DNA of 46,649 bases, from NCBI GenBank assembly GCA_937934775.1, contig CALGYL010000233.1:1-46649 (forward strand). The letters run 5' to 3'. Position numbers and translations under genes: made by a program. The first letter of the stretch is position 1; every line of letters begins with the position of its first letter. Positions 1 to 6,198 of the stretch are shown here, piece by piece. The DNA is from an uncultured Clostridia bacterium. GTDB taxonomy: Bacteria > Bacillota > Clostridia > Christensenellales > Aristaeellaceae. Below the pieces are notes generated by a model that saw nothing but the letters and a program-made list of their open reading frames with translations, was not told where the DNA came from and did not search any database.

Positions 1-2
1 GT

Positions 3-932
3 CGATACATGGGGCGCAGGGTGGGCGCCTCGCAGGTGGTTCGCTTTTCCGACGGGAACACATTCGTGCGGGTCAACGAATCCGTACGCGACAGGAACGT
101 CTATTTCGTGCAGCCCATCGGCGTCAACCCCAATGACGAATTCGTGGAGATTCTGTTCTTTGTCGATGCGCTCAAGCGCTCGAACGCATTGTCCGTCACG
201 CTGGTTATGCCGTACTTCGGTTACGCCAAGGGTGACAAGAAAGACGAGCCCCGCGTATCAATCCGCGCCCGCGTATGCGCCGAGTCGATGGAGCTGGCCG
301 GATGCGACCGCTTTATCACGATGGATCTTCATTCGCCGCAGGTACAGGGATTCTTCAAGCGTCCGATGGACCACCTGTATGCGATGCCCATGCTGTGCGA
401 AACCATGAAGCGAGAGGACCTCTCAAACACCGTCGTAGTCTCGCCCGACGCCGGGTTTGCCAAGCAGGCCCGCAAGTTCGGCGCGCTTTTGAATCTTCCG
501 GTGGCCATCGGCGACAAGCAGCGTACCGACCACTCCGAAAATCCGCAGGTATTGGAGATTCTGGGCGATGTCGACGGCAAGAACGCCCTGATCGTGGATG
601 ATTTTACCACTTCCGGCGGCACTCTGGTCAACCTTGCCTATGCGCTTAAAGCACACGGCGCGAAGCGCATCCGCGCGCTCCTGAGCCACAACATCGTCTC
701 CGCTCAGGGCGTGAAACTGATCAACGAAAGCCCCATTGATCAGGTGCTGTCCACTGACACCGTCATCAACCCCAACGTTGCCGGACAGCCAAAATTTCGC
801 ACCGTATCGGTGGCGCCGATGTTTGCAGAAACCATCATTCGCTTCTACAACAGCCAGTCGATCAACGCCATGTTCTCCAGTCTGCCGGAGGACATCGTTC
901 AGGCGGGCATCGACCTGGCGAACGTTGAGTAA
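3..932 (+). CDS. prs: Ribose-phosphate pyrophosphokinase, 5' end outside window
   Basis: Makes PRPP from ribose 5-phosphate and ATP for nucleotide, histidine and NAD synthesis in the cytoplasm. The frame is open to the left edge and the first in-frame ATG (position 9) lies only about 10 residues before the VVRFSDGN segment, whereas family members have roughly 35-40 residues before it, so the N-terminus is missing. Visible family features are RFSDGN, the PYFGYAKGDKK flexible loop, the MDLHSPQVQGFF segment, VVSPDAG, and the PRPP-binding loop IVDDFTTSGGTL. That loop reads TTSGGT where classical class I enzymes have DTGGT, an atypical version. The C-terminus (SINAMFSS) matches the usual family end. 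The stop is followed by a strong GC hairpin at 954-978. Identification is secure; the loop variant makes the exact subclass less so. Confidence 0.93.
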   Translation, partial: RYMGRRVGASQVVRFSDGNTFVRVNESVRDRNVYFVQPIGVNPNDEFVEILFFVDALKRSNALSVTLVMPYFGYAKGDKKDEPRVSIRARVCAESMELAGCDRFITMDLHSPQVQGFFKRPMDHLYAMPMLCETMKREDLSNTVVVSPDAGFAKQARKFGALLNLPVAIGDKQRTDHSENPQVLEILGDVDGKNALIVDDFTTSGGTLVNLAYALKAHGAKRIRALLSHNIVSAQGVKLINESPIDQVLSTDTVINPNVAGQPKFRTVSVAPMFAETIIRFYNSQSINAMFSSLPEDIVQAGIDLANVE

Positions 933-953
933 ACAGGTGATCTGAATTCACAA

Positions 954-978
954 GGGGGCGCGGCGAGGCCGCGCCCCC
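954..978 (+). terminator. GC-rich hairpin after prs
   Basis: A perfect 11-bp stem (GGGGGCGCGGC / GCCGCGCCCCC) with a GAG loop lies 21 bases after the prs stop. No U tract follows, so it may stabilise or process the 3' end rather than act as a strong intrinsic terminator. Confidence 0.6.
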
Positions 979-1053
979 AAAGCCTGGGACGGCAAAACTC
1001 GAAACCGCAGCCGGGCGCACGGCGCCAAGAAGCACAAGAGAGGATATGGTAGG

Positions 1054-1989
1054 ATGCCCACCGAACGCGCGACGCTTGTCTCGGGTCGCGACGGACTGAA
1101 GCTCAGCTTGCTGACGACGGCCCCTGAATCTCCTCGCGGTATTGTGCAGGTTTCTCATGGCATGGCGGAACACAAGGAGCGTTACGAACCGCTGATGGTA
1201 TATCTGGCCGGACAGGGCTATGCGTGTGTTGTACACGACCTGCGCGGGCACGGCGAGAGCGTTATGAGCCAGGACGATCTAGGTTATTTCGGCACTCAGG
1301 GCGCCGACGCGCTGGTGGAGGACCTGAAGCAGGTGGGCGATTATGCGCGCAGCCGCTGGCCGAACATCCCTCTGTACCTAATGGGTCACAGCATGGGCAC
1401 TCTGATCGCTCGGGCTTACCTGAAGCGTTATCCGGACGTGGACGGGCTCATCCTGTCGGGGTCGCCCTCCTATCAGGCCGCGGTGGTGCCCGCGGGTATT
1501 CTGATCGCCTGTATTCGCAAAGTGCGCGGCGAGCGGTACCGCAGCATGCTGGTCAACAGGATGTTCTTCGGTACTTTCAATCACAAAATAAAAAACCCCG
1601 CCTCGCCCTTTGCGTGGCTGAATACCGACGCAGCAGCCGTGGATGCGTATGACAAGGATCCGCTGTGCGGCTTCCTGTTTACTTTAGACGGTTTTTCGGC
1701 GCTTCGGCGTCTTTTAATCGACGTTTACAGCCCGAACGGTTGGGTGAAACCTGAGAAGAACGTGCCGATTCTGTTCCTGTCGGGTGGTGACGATCCCTGC
1801 ATGGTCAGCAGGGAAAAGCTCAGCTCCGCGGTCAACCTGCTCCGGAACGTAGGCTATGTACACATCAAAACCAAAGTATACGACGGCCTGCGTCACGAGA
1901 TCCTGAACGCGCCGCAACGGGATATTGTGTTTGCGGACATTGCGGCATTTCTTGAGGAATGCCAAAGCGGCGCAAAAAACGCGCGGTAG
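1054..1989 (+). CDS. Alpha/beta hydrolase, monoglyceride lipase-like (Hydrolase_4)
   Basis: A cytoplasmic serine hydrolase of 311 residues with no signal peptide. The oxyanion HGM motif is at 35-37, the conserved HDLRGHGES segment at about 61-69, and the nucleophile elbow GHSMG at 111-115 with Ser113. The acid is probably Asp in SGGDDPC and the base His in GLRHEIL near the C-terminus. This pattern matches bacterial lysophospholipase/monoacylglycerol lipase-like proteins; the actual substrate cannot be told from sequence. The ATG is preceded by a purine-rich AGAGGATATGGTAGG segment serving as ribosome site. The gene stands alone between the prs hairpin and its own terminator. Confidence 0.85.
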   Translation: MPTERATLVSGRDGLKLSLLTTAPESPRGIVQVSHGMAEHKERYEPLMVYLAGQGYACVVHDLRGHGESVMSQDDLGYFGTQGADALVEDLKQVGDYARSRWPNIPLYLMGHSMGTLIARAYLKRYPDVDGLILSGSPSYQAAVVPAGILIACIRKVRGERYRSMLVNRMFFGTFNHKIKNPASPFAWLNTDAAAVDAYDKDPLCGFLFTLDGFSALRRLLIDVYSPNGWVKPEKNVPILFLSGGDDPCMVSREKLSSAVNLLRNVGYVHIKTKVYDGLRHEILNAPQRDIVFADIAAFLEECQSGAKNAR

Positions 1990-2005
1990 ATCCATATGGA
2001 CCATG

Positions 2006-2042
2006 GAGCGGGGAAGGCAAGCGCTTTCCCCGCTCTTTTTTT
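2006..2042 (+). terminator. Intrinsic terminator of the alpha/beta hydrolase
   Basis: A 10-bp stem GAGCGGGGAA / TTCCCCGCTC (2006-2015 and 2026-2035) is followed by seven Ts, a classical Rho-independent terminator 17 bases after the stop. Confidence 0.9.
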
Positions 2043-2088
2043 GACAAATGGTTGCCCCGCGCTCTTTTGCGAGCGCGTTGACGCTTGA

Positions 2089-2275
2089 TACCAATGCGAA
2101 ATATTAACGCATCCAAAGCGCCGAGGGATTTTTGATGCAGCGCAAGGAGCTGGAGCGAGGCGACCCTTCGGGATACGCCTTCGGCGTGAAATGCAGCGCT
2201 ACGCTCGAGCGGAAAGCGACACAGCGATGCGCGAAAAGACCCGGCACAACGATGCGTTAATGTTTCAAGTTGGTA
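2089..2275. mobile_element. MITE copy 1 (187 bp, TACCAA ends, TGA target duplication)
   Basis: Imperfect terminal inverted repeats of about 25 bp start TACCAA on the left and end TTGGTA on the right; both arms carry ATTAACGCATC inside. A 3-bp direct repeat TGA flanks it (2086-2088 and 2276-2278). The core at 2156-2204 is identical at 48 of 49 positions to the second copy at 27364-27412. It has no coding capacity. TNA 3-bp duplications are typical of IS5-type (ISL2/IS1031 group) transposition, so an IS5-family transposase elsewhere in the genome probably moved it; that is inference. It fills most of the 412-bp gap before sigG. Confidence 0.85.
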
Positions 2276-2297
2276 TGACCGCGTTTTCCGCGGACTT

Positions 2298-2338
2298 CAG
2301 CCGCTTTCGCCTGATCCCGGGCTAAACGGCTGATTTTT
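2298..2338 (+). terminator. Weak hairpin with T run between MITE and sigG
   Basis: CAGCCG (2298-2303) can pair with CGGCTG (2327-2332) across a long loop, followed by ATTTTTT. It is only a terminator-like shape; the loop is large and its function is uncertain. Confidence 0.3.
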
Positions 2339-2349
2339 TGTCAAACAGG

Positions 2350-2378
2350 GCATGAAAGCCATTCTCCCCGGCAATACT
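2350..2378 (+). promoter_or_regulatory. Possible forespore-type (SigF/SigG) promoter of sigG
   Basis: GCATG (2350-2354) and CAATACT (2372-2378) resemble the -35 and -10 elements of forespore sigma factors, separated by about 17 bases and lying just upstream of the sigG ribosome site. Known biology (sigG read by SigF and by itself) fits. The match is loose. Confidence 0.35.
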
Positions 2379-2401
2379 TGTGTTGCTGTGGAGGTGGCGA
2401 A

Positions 2402-3175
2402 ATGGCGATCAACAAAGTCGAAATCTGCGGAGTTGATACGAAAGCGTTGCCGGTTTTAAAAAATGAGCGGATGCGGGAATTGTTCCCGCAGGTACACTCC
2501 GGCAACATCGAAGCCCGCCACGAGTTCATACAGGGGAATCTTCGGCTGGTGCTCAGCGTGATCCAGCGCTTTCACAACCGGGGCGAGAGCGTAGATGATT
2601 TGTTTCAGGTGGGCTGCATCGGCTTGATAAAGGCAATGGACAACTTTGATACCAACCAGCCGGTGCGCTTCTCAACCTACGCGGTGCCGATGATCATCGG
2701 CGAGATTCGCAGGTATCTCCGGGACAATAACCCCATCCGCGTCAGCCGATCACTTCGGGACACTGCCTACAAGGCGCTCAAAGCCCGGGACGTGTTGGCC
2801 GCCAGACTGGGACGCGATCCGACCATTGAGCAGATCGCCAAAGAGATGGAGGCGCGGGAAGAGGACGTGGTGTTCGCGCTGGAGGCCATCCAGGACCCGG
2901 TATCGCTGCACGAGCCGGTCTATCAGGATGGCGGCGACGCGATCTACATCATGGATCAGGTGCGGGACGACCGCGTCAGCGAGAACGACTGGGTGCGATC
3001 GCTATCCATCCGTCAGGCGTTGGATCACCTGGGCGACCGGGAACGCAACATCATCTCCCAGAGGTTCTTCGGCGGGCGGACGCAAATGGAGGTCGCCGAC
3101 GAAATCGGCATCTCGCAGGCTCAGGTGTCGCGGCTGGAGAAGGCCGCGCTGCAGCAGATGAAAAAGTTCATCTAA
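2402..3175 (+). CDS. sigG: RNA polymerase sporulation sigma factor SigG
   Basis: Late forespore sigma factor that drives small acid-soluble protein and germination genes during sporulation. The 257-residue protein begins with the SigG hallmark NKVEICGVDTKALPVLKNE; region 2 carries DLFQVGCIGLIKAMDNFD and FSTYAVPMIIGEIRRYLRD; region 3 follows; the region 4 helix-turn-helix is TQMEVADEIGISQAQVSRLE. I chose the ATG at 2402 because it follows GGAGGTGGCGAA and matches the family start; an ATG eight codons upstream would encode CCCGGG through the ribosome site itself. SigG next to ylmC/ymxH and nrdR is a common clostridial order; spoIIGA/sigE, which often precede it, are absent here. Confidence 0.95.
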   Translation: MAINKVEICGVDTKALPVLKNERMRELFPQVHSGNIEARHEFIQGNLRLVLSVIQRFHNRGESVDDLFQVGCIGLIKAMDNFDTNQPVRFSTYAVPMIIGEIRRYLRDNNPIRVSRSLRDTAYKALKARDVLAARLGRDPTIEQIAKEMEAREEDVVFALEAIQDPVSLHEPVYQDGGDAIYIMDQVRDDRVSENDWVRSLSIRQALDHLGDRERNIISQRFFGGRTQMEVADEIGISQAQVSRLEKAALQQMKKFI

Positions 3176-3229
3176 TGGTCCATCCGCTACAGAACTATCG
3201 CTTGCGGCGGTCCATTTTGCCCCTGCGGT

Positions 3230-3303
3230 GTCGCTCCGCTTGAAATAGCGCCGCTATTCCCGCACTCTGGCACCTTGCAGGACGACAAAAATCTCGCGCC
3301 ATG
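3230..3303. repeat. Intergenic repeat related to the rhaA-leader element
   Basis: The 305-bp gap after sigG holds no gene. Its middle resembles 8240-8315 in order: GTCGCT, a hairpin centred on TAGCGC-GCTA, a CACCTTGC-like block, then AAAAATC and CGCCAT. The hairpin AATAGC-GCC-GCTATT (3244-3258) occupies the place of GCCGTAGC-GCT-GCTACGGC in the other copy, with changed but still paired stem bases. No clear terminal repeats are seen here. Confidence 0.45.
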
Positions 3304-3358
3304 AATCCAAATCCTTAATGTTGCCAGAACACTGGCGGCAGAGATTTTTTCCGTAAAG

Positions 3359-3387
3359 CCGGCGCGGGAGGTTTCCTCCCACGCCGG
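3359..3387. terminator. Bidirectional hairpin between sigG and the minus-strand hydrolase
   Basis: CCGGCG-C-GGGAGG, loop TTT, CCTCCC-A-CGCCGG: a 12-bp stem with one internal mismatch between two convergent genes. A T-rich stretch (TTCTTTGGTTT) follows on the plus strand, so it probably ends transcription for one or both. Confidence 0.65.
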
Positions 3388-3480
3388 TTCTTTGGTTTAC
3401 GACAAGCTCGATCTTTCCATTCGATGGGCCCCGGTGATCCTGTGCGCCGACGCGTTTGCGCTGCCGGGCGTGCGCCTCTG

Positions 3481-4401
3481 TCAGCCGTAAGCTTCGAAAA
3501 ACTCCTGAATCGCCCGTTCGCAGCCCGGCCGGTCCCAGACGTAGCTTTCCCCGTGGCCCGCACCTGGAACGATCATCAGCCGTTTCTCCGACGCGCAGGC
3601 ATCGTAATTGGCCAGCGTCATCTCCACCGGCACGAACTTGTCCGCGTCCCCGTGCAGAAACAGCACCGGAACCTTCGTCATCTTCAGCGTGTCCAGCGTC
3701 GAACAGCCCGCCGGATCGTACCTGGCGACCAGACGCAGAAGGAAGCGCACGCCCGGTACGATCCAGCGCCCGCTGCGGGGAAAGGCGGACTTCTGCACGT
3801 GGCGCATGATGGCGATGGGCGAAGTGAAGCCGCAGTCGGCAATGGCGCCGTGCACCGTAGGCGGGAGCTCCAGCCCGAGCGAGAGCATCACGGTGGTGGA
3901 CCCCATCGAAACGCCGTCCATGTAAATCGCCGCCGCCGGGAAGCGGTTGTAGAGGTATTGGGCCCAGCGCTGGACATCAAAGCGCTCCAGCGCGCCGAAG
4001 CCAATGTACCGGCCCTGGCTTTCGCCGCACGCCCGCTGATCGATCAGCAGGACACCGCAGCCGATATTCCTGTAGTATTTTACCACCGAAGAGAAATCAA
4101 ACAGGGCGGTCGAACGGTATCCATGGGCCAGCAACAGGATGCGCGACTCATGGCCATCCATAAGCAGCCGCGCCCGGAGCGTCAAACCGTCAAAACTCTT
4201 GATGGATACCTTCTCCTGCGGCTGCTCAAGCAGCCATTCGCGGTCGCGGGCCATGTTTCTCATGTGCTCCCTGAATTGATCGTTGTCAGGCATCAAGTCT
4301 GAAAAAGACGCCCGCCGGGTGCGTACGACGGCAAGGCGAAAGAAGTACAGGACAATGAAGATGGGGATCAGGATCGCCGCCGCCGCAATCGGAAGCCACA
4401 T
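3481..4401 (-). CDS. Membrane-anchored alpha/beta hydrolase (YqkD-like)
   Basis: A 306-residue hydrolase with one N-terminal membrane segment (about residues 3-23, IAAAAILIPIFIVLYFF), then an alpha/beta fold. Visible motifs are LAHGY (oxyanion), DQRACGES, the nucleophile elbow DGVSMGS with the catalytic Ser, the acid Asp in LHGDADKFVP and the base His in GAGHGESY. This layout matches the YqkD/COG1073 group of Bacillus-type hydrolases with unknown substrates. The membrane segment suggests an anchored enzyme, topology unproven. It has its own consensus promoter at 4491-4519. It is separate from the soluble hydrolase at 1054, sharing fold but little sequence. Confidence 0.85.
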   Translation of the reverse strand: MWLPIAAAAILIPIFIVLYFFRLAVVRTRRASFSDLMPDNDQFREHMRNMARDREWLLEQPQEKVSIKSFDGLTLRARLLMDGHESRILLLAHGYRSTALFDFSSVVKYYRNIGCGVLLIDQRACGESQGRYIGFGALERFDVQRWAQYLYNRFPAAAIYMDGVSMGSTTVMLSLGLELPPTVHGAIADCGFTSPIAIMRHVQKSAFPRSGRWIVPGVRFLLRLVARYDPAGCSTLDTLKMTKVPVLFLHGDADKFVPVEMTLANYDACASEKRLMIVPGAGHGESYVWDRPGCERAIQEFFEAYG

Positions 4402-4490
4402 TTTATCTCACCCTCGTCCGGAAAAACATTGCGCATTGAGCGCCGCTTCCATAGTATGTGCCGCGGGCACGCTTCGCTCGCATGGTCTCG

Positions 4491-4519
4491 ATTATAGGCG
4501 GCTCGTTGAGCACTGTCAA
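4491..4519 (-). promoter_or_regulatory. Consensus SigA promoter for the minus-strand hydrolase
   Basis: On the minus strand TTGACA (4519-4514), a 17-bp spacer and TATAAT (4496-4491): a perfect vegetative promoter. Transcription would start near 4484, giving a leader of about 80 bases. Confidence 0.85.
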
Positions 4520-4598
4520 GTTCTGGAAAGAATCGGCGTCCGCTTTGCGGCGCACAGTTTTCATCTTCTTTGCATAGGATGAATGGGGAGGGATATCC

Positions 4599-4853
4599 AT
4601 GAGTTTTTCTGAGCTTCGGCAAAAGGATGTCATCAACGTGTGCGACGGACGAAGGCTCGGCCGGCCGATCGATCTGGTCCTGAATGAGCGCGCCTGCGTT
4701 GAAGCCATCGTCGTGCCCGACAATTGCGGCTTCTGGAGCTTCATCAGGCCCGACCGGGAAGGGCTTGTGATCCCATGGAACCGTATCCGGCGCATCGGTG
4801 ACGACGTAATTCTCGTCGAATTGGACGAAAAGTGCGCTATGGGCTGCAATTAG
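4599..4853 (+). CDS. YlmC/YmxH family sporulation protein (PRC-barrel)
   Basis: A small 84-residue PRC-barrel protein conserved in endospore formers, usually near sigG; no biochemical activity is established. The family start MSFSELRQKDVINVCDGRRLG is partly recognisable and the barrel continues through LVIPWNRIRRIGDDVILVEL, ending with a short Cys-containing tail (KCAMGCN). A strong ribosome site GGGAGG lies 7 bases before the ATG. It sits between sigG and nrdR. Confidence 0.9.
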   Translation: MSFSELRQKDVINVCDGRRLGRPIDLVLNERACVEAIVVPDNCGFWSFIRPDREGLVIPWNRIRRIGDDVILVELDEKCAMGCN

Positions 4854-4894
4854 CCGGGAAATGTTAAGAAAAAATCGCGCACCCTCTAGACTAG

Positions 4895-4910
4895 ACGCTA
4901 TATGTTGTGT
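4895..4910. promoter_or_regulatory. NrdR box upstream of nrdR
   Basis: ACGCTATATGTTGTGT matches the known NrdR-box pattern (acaCwAtATaTwGtgt) at all but about two positions. It overlaps the -10 element TATAAT (4910-4915), so bound NrdR would block RNA polymerase. This points to NrdR controlling its own gene. Only one clear box is visible; NrdR sites are often paired. Confidence 0.7.
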
Positions 4911-4947
4911 ATAATAGAGAGGTCGAAACCATAGGGGGTGTTTCCAG

Positions 4948-5412
4948 CTGAAATGCATTTATTGCAATTGCACGGAAAGCCGTGTGATCGATTCCCGGCA
5001 GACCGACGACAATTCCGCCATCCGTAGAAGGCGGGAGTGTGAAGGTTGTGGGCGGCGATTCACCACCTATGAAAAAATCGACACCGTCCCGCTGATGGTC
5101 ATCAAAAAAGACAAAAGCCGCCAGCCGTTTGATTCTTCCAAGCTTCGCACGGGTATAATCAAAGCATGCGAAAAACGCCCTGTGTCGCTTGGTGAGATTG
5201 ACAAGCTGGTCCGCGAGATCGAGATGAAGGCCTACAACAGCTACGATCAGGAGATCACCAGCCAGGCGATCGGCGAAATGGTGATGGACGGGCTGAAAAA
5301 ACTGGATGAGGTGGCGTATGTGCGCTTCGCATCGGTTTATCGCCAGTTCAGAGACATCCAAACGTTCATGGACGAGCTCAACAAACTGCTTACCGATAAA
5401 GAATTCGGATAA
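4948..5412 (+). CDS. nrdR: Transcriptional repressor NrdR with apparent CTG start
   Basis: ATP/dATP-sensing repressor of ribonucleotide reductase genes. Residues 1-46 form the zinc ribbon: Cys3 and Cys6 (KCIYC) and Cys31 and Cys34 (CEGC); residues 49-139 are the ATP-cone, beginning VIKKDKSRQPFD. The family begins MKCxxC, and here that segment is encoded only if translation starts at CTG 4948. The frame is open back to a TAG at 4915 with no ATG, GTG or TTG in it, while AGGGGG lies 9 bases before the CTG. The next normal start, GTG 4984, would remove the first zinc Cys pair. So the start is CTG or the sequence carries an error. The length with CTG (154 residues) is family-typical. Confidence 0.9.
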   Translation: MKCIYCNCTESRVIDSRQTDDNSAIRRRRECEGCGRRFTTYEKIDTVPLMVIKKDKSRQPFDSSKLRTGIIKACEKRPVSLGEIDKLVREIEMKAYNSYDQEITSQAIGEMVMDGLKKLDEVAYVRFASVYRQFRDIQTFMDELNKLLTDKEFG

Positions 5413-5469
5413 GCGCCGGCAGGTCGCCGGTGGGGATAAGTTCTACTATCTAAGTAAGGAGAGACGCAT

Positions 5470-6171
5470 ATGGCAAACGAATTGATTCTCGCTGTCGACG
5501 ACGAGGCGCATATCCTGGAGTTGCTTTCGTTCAATCTTGAGGCATCGGGCTATCGCGTCGTAACCGCCGCCACGGGCGAGGACGCGCTGGTCGTGTGCGC
5601 GCATGAGCGTCCGGCGCTGGTGCTCCTGGACATCATGCTGCCCGGCATCGACGGCATGGAAGTCTGCCGCAGGCTCAAGGGCGCGCCGACCACCGCCGAC
5701 ATCCCGATCATCATGCTGACCGCGAAGGGCGACGAGGTGGACAAGATCCTCGGCCTTGAGCTGGGCGCTGACGATTACATCACCAAGCCCTTCAGTGTGC
5801 GCGAGTTGATCGCCCGCGTCAAGGCACTGCTCCGGCGCGCCGCGCCGCAGAACGAGGAAGAAGGCATCCTGCACGTAGGCGGCCTCACCATCGACGTAGG
5901 CAATTATGAAGCCTTCCGCAACGGCGAGAAGCTTTCGCTGACGCTCAAAGAATTCGAGCTTTTGAAACTGTTGGTCATCAGCCGCGGCAAGGTGCTAACG
6001 CGGGACTTCCTGCTGGATCGCATCTGGGGCTACGAGTTCTACGGCGAGACCAGAACCGTCGACGTACACATCCGCCACATCCGGCAGAAGCTTGGCGACG
6101 ACGCGCACTACATCGAAACCATCCGCGGCGTCGGCTACAAGTTCAACGATCGCCAGGAGAACCGTCTGTAG
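5470..6171 (+). CDS. OmpR-family response regulator (PhoP/PhoB-like)
   Basis: DNA-binding response regulator of a two-component system. Receiver domain at residues 4-121 with the acidic pair Asp10/Asp11, phosphorylated Asp54 (LVLLDIMLPGIDG), Thr84 and Lys106 (ITKPFS). The winged-helix output domain (about 135-230) ends with the classical VDVHIRHIRQKLGDD and IRGVGYKF. A ribosome site AAGGAGAG precedes the ATG. The kinase gene follows 27 bases later. Overall similarity is to PhoP/PhoB regulators, but no pst or phoU genes lie nearby, so a phosphate role is not supported by context. Confidence 0.9.
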   Translation: MANELILAVDDEAHILELLSFNLEASGYRVVTAATGEDALVVCAHERPALVLLDIMLPGIDGMEVCRRLKGAPTTADIPIIMLTAKGDEVDKILGLELGADDYITKPFSVRELIARVKALLRRAAPQNEEEGILHVGGLTIDVGNYEAFRNGEKLSLTLKEFELLKLLVISRGKVLTRDFLLDRIWGYEFYGETRTVDVHIRHIRQKLGDDAHYIETIRGVGYKFNDRQENRL

Positions 6172-6198
6172 GTTCTTCGCGGTCGCCGGAGGCAACGC

